Positions 1 to 8,810 of a stretch of 64,000 nt of DNA are shown piece after piece. This stretch comes from Pseudochelatococcus lubricantis (GTDB lineage Bacteria > Pseudomonadota > Alphaproteobacteria > Rhizobiales > Beijerinckiaceae), in assembly GCF_011762225.1 (NCBI RefSeq), contig NZ_JAASQI010000005.1, forward strand, positions 62,001 through 126,000. The letters run 5' to 3'. Each line of letters starts with the position of its first letter. Positions within the stretch are counted from its first letter, which is position 1. The notes under the pieces are model-generated. The model was not told the DNA's origin. It saw only the letters and a list, made by a program, of their open reading frames with translations, and ran no database searches. A program made the position numbers and the translations under genes.

Positions 1-2
1 TG

Positions 3-3000
3 AAGCTGGCGCCGCAGGCGCCTGTGCTCGACTGGGGCGCGGTCGCGGAAATCGCGGTCGACGCACAATATTTATATGGCGCGCCTGCCGCCGGGCTCGA
101 TGTGAGCGGCGACGTGGTTGTGCAGCAGGCTGGCGGCACGGCCATCCCCGGACTGGAGGGTTATCGGGTCGGCATCGACGACGAGGCTTTCGAGAGCGTG
201 TCGCTGGAAGTCGCATCCGGCGCCGTGACCGATACGCAGGGCAGGGCGAAACTTGCCGTGCCTGTGCCGGATGTCGCGGCGCAACGGCCTGTCGAGGCGC
301 GGATCGCGCTGCGCGTCGCGGAGGCGGGCGGCCGGGCGGTGGAGCGCTCGGTGACCCTGCCGATCCTGCCCGCCGGTCCGGTTATCGGCGTGCGCCCGCT
401 GTTCGACAACCTGACGGAAGGCGCACAGGCGCGCTTCGACGTGGTGGCGGCAACGCCGCAGGGGGCACGGCAGGCGGCCAAGGTGCACTGGACGCTGTCG
501 CGGGTGGAGCAGCGCTTCCAGTGGTTCAACCAGGGCGGGCAGTGGTCGTTCGAGACCGTCACGACGACGCGCCGCGTGCAGGACGGCACGCTCGATCTTT
601 CGACACAGGAACCGGGTCAGATTGCCGTGCCTGTCGAGTGGGGCCGCTACCGGCTCGATGTCGCGGCGGTCGACGGTTCGGTGCAGCCCGTGAGCGTGAG
701 CTTCGCCTCGGGCTACAGCGGCACGGCGAGCGCGAATACGCCCGACCGGCTGGACCTCGTGCTCGACAAGGCGGCCTATGCGGCGGGCGAGGAACTCGCG
801 GTGACGCTGAAGCCGCGCTTCACCGGCAAGGTAACGCTGCTTGTCGCCAGCGACCGCATCCATGAGGAGCGCGTCGTCGACGTCACGCCGGAGGGCGCGA
901 CGGTCACGCTGCCGGTGAAGGCGGAATGGGGGCCGGGCGCTTATGTGGTGGCGCTGGCGCATCGCCCGCTCGATGTCGCCGCGCGGCGACAACCCGGCCG
1001 GGCGCTGGGGCTCTCGTGGTTCTCGGTCGACCGTGCGGCGCGCACGCTCGGCGTCGACCTCGGCGGGCCGCGCACCGTCGCGCCGCGCGCGCCGCTGTCC
1101 GTGCCGGTGAAGGTGAGTGGCCTGCAGCCGGGCGAGGAGGCTTATGTGGCGGTGGCGGCGGTCGATGCCGGCATCCTCAACCTCACCCGCTATGAACCGC
1201 CGCAGCCCGACGAGTATTTCTTCGGCCAGCGGCAGCTCGGCACCGATATCCGCGACGTCTACGGCTTCCTGATCGACGGCATGCAGGGCACGCGCGGCGC
1301 GATCCGCTCGGGCGGCGACGCCGGGGCGCCGCCACTGGAAGGCGCGCCGCCGTCGCAGGAGCCGCTGGCGCTTTACACGGGCGTCGTGAAGGTGGGCGCG
1401 GACGGGACGGCGCCGGTCGATTTCGAGATCCCCGCCTTCAACGGCACGGTGCGGGTGTTCGCGGTCGCGTGGTCGAAGGAGCGTGTCGGCCAGGCGAGCG
1501 TCGATGTGGTGGTGCGCGATCCCGTGGTTGTTTCCGCCAGCCTGCCGCGCTTCCTCAATGCCGGCGATTCGTCGCTGCTGTTCCTCGCTGTCGACAACGT
1601 TTCCGGCGAAGCGGGGGACTACCGCCTGTCGCTCGCGGTCGATGGGCCGCTCACGGCGGACGCGCGGGTGCTGGAGCCCGCGATCCGGCTCGATCAGGGC
1701 GGCAGCGAAGGCTTCGCGATTCCGGTCAAGGCGACGGGCGTCGGGCAGGCGTCGGTGACGGCGACGATCGCCGGTCCGGGCATCGAGGCGTCGCAGACGC
1801 TGCGGCTCGGCATCGGTGCGGGCACGCGGCCGCTGACCCGCCGCACGGTGCATCCGCTCGCACCCGGCGCCAGCGTGAGCCTGTCCGGCGACCTGCTCGC
1901 GGATATCCAGCCGGGAACGGGCGTCGTCTCGTTGTCGGTCACGCCGCTTGCGGCGCTCGACGTACCGGCGCTGCTTGGCGCGCTCGACCGTTTTCCCTAC
2001 GGCTGCACGGAGCAGACGGTGAGCCGTGCGCTGCCGCTGCTCTACGCGAATACGCTCGCCGCGCTCAACGCGCTGCCGCCCGACACAGATGCCGACAGGC
2101 GTGTCAACGAGGCAATCGCGCGGGTGCTGTCTCGGCAGGATGCCAGCGGTTCCTTCGGCCTCTGGTCCGTGGGCGGCGACGATTTGTGGCTTGATGCCTT
2201 CGTTGCCGATTTCCTCACGCGGGCGCGCGAGCGCTCGTTCGATGTGCCGCAGCGCGCGTTCACGCAGACGCTGGACCGGCTGCGCAATGCCGTCGTCAAC
2301 AGCGCCGACTTCCCGGACGGCGAGGGCGAGGCGCTGGCCTACGCGGCTTACGTGCTGGCGCGCAACGGGCGGCCGGTCATCGGTGACCTGCGCTATTTCG
2401 CGGACGTACGCCTCGCCTCCTTCGGCTCGCCGCTGGCGCAGGCGCAGGTGGGGTCGGCGCTTGCGCTGCTCGGCGACCGCACGCGCGCCGACCGCGTGAT
2501 TGGACAGGCGGTTGACGCACTGGCTGGCGCGAAGGACGACGAGCGTGGCCGCGCCGACTACGGCTCGGTACTGCGCGATGCGGCCGGGGTGCTGGCGCTC
2601 GTCGGCGAGACGGGCGCGGGGCGCGCTCATCTCGCCGCGCTCGGCCAGGCGGTCGAGCGGGCGCGCGACGGGCGCCGCTACACCAGCACGCAGGAAAACA
2701 CGTGGCTGGTGCTGGCGGCCGCGAGCCTCGCGGAGGAAGCCAAGAACCTCTCGCTCACCGTCAACGGCGCGGAGCACAGGGGGCCGTTTTTCCGCACCGT
2801 CGCCGGCTTCGATCTCGCGGCTGGCGCGGTGAAGGTGACGAACGGCGGAGATGCGCCCGTGCAGGCGGTGATCGGCGTCGCTGGCAACCCCACGGCGCGC
2901 GAGCCGGCGCTGGCGCAGGGCTATACCGTCGAACGCTCCTACTTCCGTCTTGACGGCAAGGCCGCCGATCCGACGAAGGTGGCGCAGAACGAGCGGCTCG

Positions 3001-3383
3001 TGACCGTGCTGAAGGTGACGGAACGCGATGCGCGTCAGGCGCAGGTGCTATTGGCGGACTTCCTGCCGGCGGGGTTCGAGATTGACAGCCCGCGCCTCGT
3101 TGACAGCGCCGATCTGGCCGGCCTGCCGTGGCTGACGCGGGACGTGGAGCCGACCCATGTCGAGTACCGAGACGACCGTTTCGTCGCTTCCTTCGCCCGG
3201 GAGGCCGACCAGCCGGCGTTCTTCTCCGTCGCCTATATCGTGCGGGCGGTGTCGCCCGGCCAATACGTGCATCCGCCGGCGGTTGTCGAGGACCTCTACC
3301 GGCCTGAACGCTTCGGCCGCACGGGTTACGGCACGGTCGAGGTAACTGGCGCCAGGGTGACGGACGCCAAGGGGGCGCCGTGA
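3..3383 (+). CDS. Alpha-2-macroglobulin family protein, C-terminal part (5' end outside the window)
   Basis: The frame is open from base 3, so the gene begins upstream and only about 1,126 residues are visible; full-length bacterial alpha-2-macroglobulins run to about 1,600-1,900. The visible part covers macroglobulin-like domains, the bait/MG region, the complement-like alpha-helical domain and the receptor-like C-terminus. The thioester motif reads Gly-Cys-Thr-Glu-Gln, with the Cys codon at 2004-2006, so the protease-trapping chemistry looks preserved. The family (E. coli YfhM/ECAM) is a periplasmic, lipid-anchored protease trap. The stop overlaps the pbpC start by four bases (GTGA). This gene pair is known from other bacteria and is read as protection when the envelope is breached, with PbpC repairing the wall. 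Confidence 0.93.
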   Translation, partial: KLAPQAPVLDWGAVAEIAVDAQYLYGAPAAGLDVSGDVVVQQAGGTAIPGLEGYRVGIDDEAFESVSLEVASGAVTDTQGRAKLAVPVPDVAAQRPVEARIALRVAEAGGRAVERSVTLPILPAGPVIGVRPLFDNLTEGAQARFDVVAATPQGARQAAKVHWTLSRVEQRFQWFNQGGQWSFETVTTTRRVQDGTLDLSTQEPGQIAVPVEWGRYRLDVAAVDGSVQPVSVSFASGYSGTASANTPDRLDLVLDKAAYAAGEELAVTLKPRFTGKVTLLVASDRIHEERVVDVTPEGATVTLPVKAEWGPGAYVVALAHRPLDVAARRQPGRALGLSWFSVDRAARTLGVDLGGPRTVAPRAPLSVPVKVSGLQPGEEAYVAVAAVDAGILNLTRYEPPQPDEYFFGQRQLGTDIRDVYGFLIDGMQGTRGAIRSGGDAGAPPLEGAPPSQEPLALYTGVVKVGADGTAPVDFEIPAFNGTVRVFAVAWSKERVGQASVDVVVRDPVVVSASLPRFLNAGDSSLLFLAVDNVSGEAGDYRLSLAVDGPLTADARVLEPAIRLDQGGSEGFAIPVKATGVGQASVTATIAGPGIEASQTLRLGIGAGTRPLTRRTVHPLAPGASVSLSGDLLADIQPGTGVVSLSVTPLAALDVPALLGALDRFPYGCTEQTVSRALPLLYANTLAALNALPPDTDADRRVNEAIARVLSRQDASGSFGLWSVGGDDLWLDAFVADFLTRARERSFDVPQRAFTQTLDRLRNAVVNSADFPDGEGEALAYAAYVLARNGRPVIGDLRYFADVRLASFGSPLAQAQVGSALALLGDRTRADRVIGQAVDALAGAKDDERGRADYGSVLRDAAGVLALVGETGAGRAHLAALGQAVERARDGRRYTSTQENTWLVLAAASLAEEAKNLSLTVNGAEHRGPFFRTVAGFDLAAGAVKVTNGGDAPVQAVIGVAGNPTAREPALAQGYTVERSYFRLDGKAADPTKVAQNERLVTVLKVTERDARQAQVLLADFLPAGFEIDSPRLVDSADLAGLPWLTRDVEPTHVEYRDDRFVASFAREADQPAFFSVAYIVRAVSPGQYVHPPAVVEDLYRPERFGRTGYGTVEVTGARVTDAKGAP

Positions 3384-5473
3384 TCCGCAGGCTGGCCGCG
3401 ACCGCGGGGGCGGTCGCGCTTGTCGCCGCGCTGCTGGCGGGCGGGGCGCTCTGGCGGTTCGCGGCGAGCCTGCCGCCGCTCGATCTTGCGGCCGCCCGGC
3501 AGTATTCCACTGTCGTGCTCGACCGGCACGGCGCGGTGCTGCGTGCCTTCACCTTCGACGATGGCCGCTGGCGGCTTCCCGCGACGGTGGCGGATGTCGA
3601 TCCGCGCTTTCTCGATCTGCTGATGGCCTACGAGGACCGGCGCTTTCGCCGCCACCACGGCGTCGATCCGCTGGCGACGTCGCGCGCGGCCATACAGATG
3701 CTGGCGACCGGCCGCATCGTCTCCGGCGGTTCGACGCTCACCATGCAGGTGGCGCGGCTGATGGAGCCGCGCACGGAACGCACGATGGCCGCCAAGCTGC
3801 GGCAGGCCGTGCGGGCCATTGAGCTGGAGCGGCATTTCTCGAAGGACGGGATTCTGGCGTTCTATCTCGGCCTCGCGCCCTACGGCGGTAATCTGGAGGG
3901 CGTGCGCGCGGCGAGCCTCGCCTATTTCGGCAAGGAGCCGCGCCGCCTGTCCGTCGCCGAGGCCGCGCTGCTCGTCGCGCTGCCGCAATCGCCGGAAGCG
4001 CGCCGGCCGGACCGCTTTCCCGGGCAGGCCCGCGCGGCGCGCGGGCGTGTCCTGAAGCGCGCTTTCGAGCGCGGCCTGATTGGCGCGGCCGAGATGGAGG
4101 CGGCGCTCGCCGCGCCCGTGCCCACGGCGCGGCGCAGTTTTCCGATGCTCGCGGCCCATGTGGCGCAGGCCGAACGCGCCGCGAATCCCGAGGCCGGCAC
4201 CCTGCGCCTCACCATCGATGCGGGCCTGCAAGCGGGTCTTGAAACGCTGGCACGGGAGGCGGCGCGACGCATCGGGCCGCAAATCTCGGCGGCCATCGTC
4301 GCCGTCGACAACTCCACCGGCGAGGTGCTGGCACACGTCGGCGCGGCGGATATCATGGCGTCCGAGCGGGCGGGGTGGGTGGATGCGGCGAAGGCCGTGC
4401 GCTCACCCGGATCGGCGCTGAAGCCGTTCATCTACGCCCTGGCGTTCGAGGCGGGCCTCGCACATCCAGAGACGGTTCTCGAAGACAGGCCAACACGCTA
4501 TGGCCTCTATGCGCCGGAGAACTTCGACCAGACGTTTCAGGGCACGGTCACGGCGCGCAAGGCGCTGCAACTGTCGCTCAACGTGCCGGCGGTCGCGCTG
4601 CTCGCCGAGGTCGGCCCGGCGCATCTGCTGGCGCGGCTGCGGGCGGCCGGTGTCGCCGTGGAACTGCCGAAGGACGGCGGCGAGCCAGGGCTCGCCATCG
4701 CGCTCGGCGGCCTCGGCATCCGCCTGACGGATCTCGCCCGGGCCTATGCCGGGCTGGCGCGCGGCGGCAAGGTGCCGGCCCTGCGCTACCGGCTCGACAG
4801 CGAGATACCGGCGGCGGCGGAACCGGCGTTCGTGCAGCCGGTAGCGGCCTGGTATGTCGCTGATATCCTGCGCGGCGCGCCTGCGCCGCACAATGCGCCG
4901 GCGGGACGCATCGCCTACAAGACGGGCACGTCCTATGGCTATCGCGACGCGGTGGCGGCCGGCTTCGACCGCAACACGACGATTGCCGTGTGGCTAGGCC
5001 GTCCCGATGGCGGGGCGGTGCCGGGTCTGCTCGCGCGCCATACGGCGGCCCCCTTGCTGTTCGAGGCTTTCGCCCGCCTTGGGCGCGACTCGCTGCCGGT
5101 CATCGTCCCCGAAGGCCGGCTGACGGCGACGAGCGCGACCCTGCCGCCGCCACTACGGCATCTGCGCCGCGACGCGCCGCGCAACCTCATGGCCACGATC
5201 AGCGCACCGCTGCGGATCGCCTTTCCGCCGGATGGCGCGCTGATCGATCTGGGGCTGGAACAGGAGGGGGGGCAGGAGGCCGTGTTGCAGGAACTCGCGC
5301 TGAAGGCCTCCGGCGGCATACCGCCCCTCACCTGGATGGTCAACGGCCGGCCGGTGGAGCAGGGGGCGCTCCGGCGGGAGACGCGCTGGCGGCCGGACGG
5401 CGAGGGCTTCGCGTGGCTATCCGTGATCGATGCGCGCGGCAGCACGGACAACGTCACCGTGCGCATCCGGTGA
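3380..5473 (+). CDS. pbpC: Penicillin-binding protein 1C
   Basis: A 697-residue bifunctional peptidoglycan synthase with one N-terminal membrane helix (about residues 7-25). The GT51 glycosyltransferase domain covers about 45-220, with the catalytic Glu85 in an EDRRF motif and a GGSTLTMQ motif near 118. The transpeptidase domain shows Ser345-x-x-Lys348, SLN at 399-401 and KTG at 514-516. The C-terminal 90 residues match the BiPBP_C domain typical of the 1C class. The GTG start lies inside the stop of the alpha-2-macroglobulin gene, so the two are translationally coupled. It acts in the periplasm on lipid II. All catalytic residues I looked for are present. Confidence 0.95.
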   Translation: MIRRLAATAGAVALVAALLAGGALWRFAASLPPLDLAAARQYSTVVLDRHGAVLRAFTFDDGRWRLPATVADVDPRFLDLLMAYEDRRFRRHHGVDPLATSRAAIQMLATGRIVSGGSTLTMQVARLMEPRTERTMAAKLRQAVRAIELERHFSKDGILAFYLGLAPYGGNLEGVRAASLAYFGKEPRRLSVAEAALLVALPQSPEARRPDRFPGQARAARGRVLKRAFERGLIGAAEMEAALAAPVPTARRSFPMLAAHVAQAERAANPEAGTLRLTIDAGLQAGLETLAREAARRIGPQISAAIVAVDNSTGEVLAHVGAADIMASERAGWVDAAKAVRSPGSALKPFIYALAFEAGLAHPETVLEDRPTRYGLYAPENFDQTFQGTVTARKALQLSLNVPAVALLAEVGPAHLLARLRAAGVAVELPKDGGEPGLAIALGGLGIRLTDLARAYAGLARGGKVPALRYRLDSEIPAAAEPAFVQPVAAWYVADILRGAPAPHNAPAGRIAYKTGTSYGYRDAVAAGFDRNTTIAVWLGRPDGGAVPGLLARHTAAPLLFEAFARLGRDSLPVIVPEGRLTATSATLPPPLRHLRRDAPRNLMATISAPLRIAFPPDGALIDLGLEQEGGQEAVLQELALKASGGIPPLTWMVNGRPVEQGALRRETRWRPDGEGFAWLSVIDARGSTDNVTVRIR

Positions 5474-5500
5474 AGGCGGGAAAGCAGCCCCGCGCTCCGG

Positions 5501-6163
5501 TCAGCCAAAGGCGTTGGCGATGATGAAGAGCGCGGTCTTCAGCAGGCCGTAGAGCACGCCGCCGACGACGACGAGCGACACGATGGTCGCCACCACGCCG
5601 AGCAGCACCCACACGCCGTCTCGACCCAGAATGCCGAGCGAGAACAGGCAGATGGCGAGCGCGGGGAGCATGTTGCCGAGCGGAATGGGCAGCAGCAGGA
5701 TGACGGACAGCAGAAAGCAGACCGCGCCGATGAAATATTCCATCGGCGGCGTGGCGAGGTGCAGCAGGCGCGGACGCAGCAGGCGCTCCGCCCGCGCGAG
5801 CCACGGCACGGCGCGTTCCGTCATGGCGGCGAAATCCCGGCGGGCCATGGAGCGGGCGGCGATGACCTGCGGCAGCCACGGCTTGCGGCCGATCATCATC
5901 TGCGCGGTCAGGAAGACGAGCGGGGCGGCGAGAATGGCCGATGTGCCCGGCGGGGTAGGCAGGATGTTGGGGAAGGCGAAAATGAACATCAGCGCGCCGA
6001 ATGCGCGGTCGTGCATGGTGTCGAGCAGGTCGCCGACCGAGATGCGCTCGCGGCTGGTGTCGCGCGCAAGGGAGCGCAGGATGGCCCACAGCCTGCGGCC
6101 GGGCGGCCGGCGGCGGATCCTCGGAAGCAGCCGCGAACCGGGGGTAGCGCCGGAATAGGACAA
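5501..6163 (-). CDS. exoD: ExoD-type exopolysaccharide synthesis membrane protein
   Basis: The protein carries the ExoD family pattern: a conserved N-terminal DLLDTMHDRAFG segment, then an FIFAFPNILPTPPGTS stretch, then hydrophobic C-terminal helices (LLPIPLGNMLPALAI and the terminal 40 residues). ExoD of Sinorhizobium affects exopolysaccharide production and alkali tolerance; its biochemical role is unknown. I chose a TTG start at 6163 (220 residues) because a strong GGGAGGTGAG ribosome site lies just before it and the length fits the family. An ATG at 6256 and a GTG at 6298 are in frame, but the GTG would translate a perfect palindrome. It lies downstream of the BI-1 gene on the same strand and converges with pbpC. 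Confidence 0.82.
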   Translation of the reverse strand: MSYSGATPGSRLLPRIRRRPPGRRLWAILRSLARDTSRERISVGDLLDTMHDRAFGALMFIFAFPNILPTPPGTSAILAAPLVFLTAQMMIGRKPWLPQVIAARSMARRDFAAMTERAVPWLARAERLLRPRLLHLATPPMEYFIGAVCFLLSVILLLPIPLGNMLPALAICLFSLGILGRDGVWVLLGVVATIVSLVVVGGVLYGLLKTALFIIANAFG

Positions 6164-6268
6164 TTTCTCACCTCCCGAAACGCCTTCTGAACCGGGCGCG
6201 TTATCATCCGACCCTGCCGATGGCGTTCCTGATGTGATGGAGCGCCATCGGGTCATATTCAAGACGGA

Positions 6269-6295
6269 CCTTGCGAATTGGTCCAATTCGCAAGG
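6269..6295. terminator. Perfect 27-base palindrome after the BI-1 gene
   Basis: Arms of 13 bases (CCTTGCGAATTGG and its exact complement) flank one central base. It lies 17 bases beyond the BI-1 stop and upstream of the likely exoD start. No T-run follows, so it is either a hairpin-stabilised 3' end (Rho-type) or a protein-binding operator. Confidence 0.5.
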
Positions 6296-6311
6296 CACCC
6301 ATGCGTGATGC

Positions 6312-7037
6312 TTATTCCTCGCGCTGGCCCGTGAGGGACAGCAGCAACTGGAACATGTTGATGAAGTTCAAGTAAAGCGAGAACGCGCCGAAAATTGCAA
6401 GCTTCTGCTGCGACTCGGACGAGAAATTCTCGGCATACTGCTCCTTGATCGTCTGCGTGTCCCACGCCGTCAGGCCGACGAACACCAGCACGCCGATGAC
6501 GGAAACGGCGAACTGCAGCATCGTCGATCCGATGAACAGGTTGATGAGGCTCGCGATGACGACGCCGATCAGGCCCATGATGAGGAACGAGCCGAACTGC
6601 GACAGGTCGCGCTTCGTCGTGTAGCCGTAAAGGCTCGTCGCGCCGAACATCGCCGCCGTGATGAAGAACGTGCGCGCGATGCTCGTGCCGGTGAACACGA
6701 GGAAAATCGAGGCGAGCGACAGGCCCATCACCGCGCAGAACGACCAGAACAGCGCCTGCGCGCCGCCGGCGGAGATCTTGTTGATGCGGAACGAGAAGAA
6801 CAGCACGAAGGCGAGCGGCGCCAGCATCACCACCCACTTGAGCGGCGTGGAGAAGATCGGTACGTAAAGAGCGGGCGTCGTGCCGACGACGAAGGCGACG
6901 ACGCCGGTGAGCACGAGGCCGAGCGCCATGTAGTTATAGATGCGCAGCATATGCTGGCGCAGGCCCTCGTTGAAGGCGGCGCGGTCGAGACCGCGGCTGG
7001 TCGTCTGCCAGCCGAAGCCGGAATGCGGATTGGTCAT
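6312..7037 (-). CDS. Bax inhibitor-1 (UPF0005/YbhL) family membrane protein
   Basis: A 241-residue protein with about seven hydrophobic segments and the BI-1 pattern: an N-terminal RxHMLRIYNYMALGL helix, a central SIARTFFITAAMFGATSLYGYTT stretch and a C-terminal acidic YAEN segment followed by FGAFSLYLNFINMFQLLL. The family forms pH-dependent Ca2+ leak channels in the inner membrane; its bacterial physiology is poorly defined. The ATG at 7037 was chosen because a GGAG site precedes it and the product begins MTNPHSGFG; the frame extends 22 codons upstream without homology. It lies downstream of the ECF sigma/anti-sigma pair on the same strand, separated by a GC-rich hairpin. Confidence 0.92.
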   Translation of the reverse strand: MTNPHSGFGWQTTSRGLDRAAFNEGLRQHMLRIYNYMALGLVLTGVVAFVVGTTPALYVPIFSTPLKWVVMLAPLAFVLFFSFRINKISAGGAQALFWSFCAVMGLSLASIFLVFTGTSIARTFFITAAMFGATSLYGYTTKRDLSQFGSFLIMGLIGVVIASLINLFIGSTMLQFAVSVIGVLVFVGLTAWDTQTIKEQYAENFSSESQQKLAIFGAFSLYLNFINMFQLLLSLTGQREE

Positions 7038-7089
7038 CGGTCTAACTCCGGGTAGGAAAATCGTTGTTGCCATAAACGTGGTTGGTGGA

Positions 7090-7118
7090 ACCCGCGGACG
7101 CAAGCATCGCCCGCGGGT
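7090..7118 (-). terminator. GC-rich hairpin between anti-sigma gene and BI-1 gene
   Basis: Arms ACCCGCGG and CCGCGGGT with a 13-base loop overlap the end of the anti-sigma gene. It could end that transcript, or be part of the BI-1 leader: a structured ybhL leader RNA is known before such genes in Rhizobiales, but I cannot confirm its consensus here. Confidence 0.45.
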
Positions 7119-7882
7119 CAGTAAAGGGTTCTGACGAGACCGTCGGCGAGACGGTCGATGTCGCCCGCCGCCCCCTGCGCGACGAGCGCGTAGGCGACGT
7201 CGCCGATCTGCCAGTGAGCGACGGTCGTGTCGTTGCCGTGCGCGAGCGTCACCGGCACGACATCGAACACGCCGGGGCGGATGGCGATCAGGGAAAGCCG
7301 CCCCACGTCCGGCGCGCGGATGCTGACGGCCACGCTCGGCCCGAACCGCGACGGCGCGACGACGACGTCCTCCACCTGCCAGTCATCGGGCAGGACCGGC
7401 AGTGCGATGGCAGTCTCCGCCAGGATGCGATCCGGCTCGTAGGCCGGCGTGCGGGAGGCGTTGCCCAGGCGCGTCGGCTGCAGGAGGCCGGCGTCGACCG
7501 CCTCCTCGACGAAGGCGGGCGGCAGGCCGGAAGCGGAAACCGCGCCGATGCCGAGGGTGCCGAACTGGGCGTGCGCGAACCATCCTGCCATGAGGAACAG
7601 ACCGATAGCCGCCGCGCGTCGCAGCGCACCGGAGTGCCTGCGCCAGCGCAGCCCCCGCTCCAGCCGCCTCGCGGCCTGCGTCGTGCGGGGGCGCGGCTGG
7701 CCGGCCGGCTGCATGAGGGCAAGTTTCAACTCGTCGCGCAGCCGCATGTCCGTCATGACGCGGGCCGCGAGATCGGGACGCGCGGCCAGATGCGCCTCCA
7801 CAGCAATGCGCCGTTCGAGCGGCAACTGGTCGTCGAGATAGCCCTGGAGATCGGCCTCGACGATCGGATCAACCGTTTGCAT
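7118..7882 (-). CDS. Membrane anti-sigma factor partnered with the upstream ECF sigma factor
   Basis: A 254-residue protein. The N-terminal 45 residues (YLDDQLPLERRIAVEAHL) resemble the helical anti-sigma domain of RsiW/ChrR-type regulators but lack the HxxxCxxC zinc motif. One transmembrane helix follows at about residues 90-110, then a periplasmic domain of about 140 residues ending at the stop. This layout fits an anti-sigma factor that senses an envelope signal. Its start overlaps the end of the sigma gene by 14 bases, so the pair is co-translated. The signal cannot be read from the sequence. Confidence 0.85.
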   Translation of the reverse strand: MQTVDPIVEADLQGYLDDQLPLERRIAVEAHLAARPDLAARVMTDMRLRDELKLALMQPAGQPRPRTTQAARRLERGLRWRRHSGALRRAAAIGLFLMAGWFAHAQFGTLGIGAVSASGLPPAFVEEAVDAGLLQPTRLGNASRTPAYEPDRILAETAIALPVLPDDWQVEDVVVAPSRFGPSVAVSIRAPDVGRLSLIAIRPGVFDVVPVTLAHGNDTTVAHWQIGDVAYALVAQGAAGDIDRLADGLVRTLY

Positions 7883-8468
7883 CGTCAGAACCTCCCACGA
7901 TACGCAGATGGACGATGTTCGCCGGCGTGGCCGGCGGTATGGCGGCGGGCCGCTCCTCGAAGGCGCGCAGCGCCGCGCGGGCGCGTGCCAGCCGCGACAT
8001 CACGGTGCCGACTGGCAGACCCAGCGCCTGCGCGGCCTCGGCGTAGCTCAGCCCGTCGATGGAGACGAGATGCAGCACGGCCCGCTGCTCCTCCGGCAGC
8101 GACATGAAGGCCTGGCGCACTTGCGCCAGCCGCAGCGCATGCTCCTGCGCCGGCGATGCCTGATAGCCGGCCGGATCGGCGTGGACCTCCGCCGTGAGCT
8201 GCTCGATGCGCCGCTGGCGGGAACGGCGCGCGCGCACGCGGTCGATGAACGTGTTGTGCAGGATCGAGAGAAGCCAGTTGCGAACGCCCTTGTCGGGGCG
8301 GAACGACGACTGCTTCTCATAGGCGTGCACGAGTGCATCGTGCACGAGGTCCTCCGCCTCGCCGTCGTCGCGCGTCAGCGAGCGAGCATAGCGCCGCAGC
8401 GCCCCAAGCTGGCCGAGCACGTCGGGCAGGGGGCCGGTTGTCCGGACAGGGGTCTGATCGCGTTCCAT
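7869..8468 (-). CDS. ECF-family RNA polymerase sigma factor
   Basis: A 199-residue sigma-70 family factor. Region 2 covers about residues 25-85 (RYARSLTRDDGEAEDLVHDALVHAY and a NWLLSILHNTFIDRVR core), and region 4 about 120-170 (LPEEQRAVLHLVSIDGLSYAEAA, then a helix-turn-helix GLPVGTVMSRLARAR). Region 3 is missing, as is normal for ECF factors. It overlaps its probable membrane anti-sigma factor. A good ECF-type promoter (GGAAT, 17-base spacer, CGTAT) lies directly before the start and suggests autoregulation. Confidence 0.94.
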   Translation of the reverse strand: MERDQTPVRTTGPLPDVLGQLGALRRYARSLTRDDGEAEDLVHDALVHAYEKQSSFRPDKGVRNWLLSILHNTFIDRVRARRSRQRRIEQLTAEVHADPAGYQASPAQEHALRLAQVRQAFMSLPEEQRAVLHLVSIDGLSYAEAAQALGLPVGTVMSRLARARAALRAFEERPAAIPPATPANIVHLRIVGGSDDANG

Positions 8469-8809
8469 GCTGCGTATACGAAACCGCCGCGCGCTTTATT
8501 CCGCGGCCACATGAATTTTCTGGCGGATATTTGGGGCGATTTTTGCAACGACCTAGCAGCCTCCAGCGGCGTCGCGCATCATTTTTTGCGCTGGCGGGGG
8601 TTGTTGGCGGCCTGTGCATGCCCCTATATGAAGCAGGCGCGTGCCAGCGCGCCGACCGATCGAGGAGAGGAGCCGTCCGTGTCCGCCCCGTGTGAGCCGC
8701 CTTCCAGTCGCGCCCGACGCAGGCATGGGACACCCGCTTCGAATCCTTCCTTTTCCACGCTGCGCCATTCCCGCGCAACAGTGGTGCTCCCAGCCACGGA
8801 CAACAACTG
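8469..8809. other. Intergenic region between the sigma gene and the TerC gene (341 bases)
   Basis: It holds the ECF promoter on the minus strand. Toward the plus-strand TerC gene it has a hairpin with arms GGCGCG/CGCGCC (8636-8653), then a very strong GAGGAGAGGAG ribosome site at 8661-8672 and a possible small upstream reading frame. No yybP-ykoY manganese riboswitch pattern, which often precedes terC genes, was recognised. Confidence 0.5.
8476..8502 (-). promoter_or_regulatory. Candidate autoregulated ECF promoter
   Basis: On the minus strand GGAAT (8502-8498) is followed after 17 bases by CGTAT (8480-8476), the classic ECF -35/-10 pattern. Transcription would begin within a few bases of the ATG at 8468, so the message may be leaderless. 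Confidence 0.5.
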
Positions 8810-8810
8810 A
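8679..8810 (+). CDS. Possible 43-codon upstream reading frame coupled to the TerC gene
   Basis: A GTG codon at 8679 sits seven bases after a purine-rich GAGGAGAGGAG site, and the frame ends with a TGA whose last base is the first base of the TerC ATG (TGATG). The 43-residue product is rich in Ser, Arg and Pro and resembles nothing I know. The ribosome site and stop-start overlap are the only evidence, and it may be chance; its main interest is that the TerC gene has no good ribosome site of its own. Confidence 0.25.
   Translation: MSAPCEPPSSRARRRHGTPASNPSFSTLRHSRATVVLPATDNN

Noticed and set aside
72-2777. A 901-codon minus-strand open frame opposite the alpha-2-macroglobulin gene
   Set aside because: It is an antisense shadow of a clear gene in GC-rich DNA. 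Its product is Arg/His-rich without domains.
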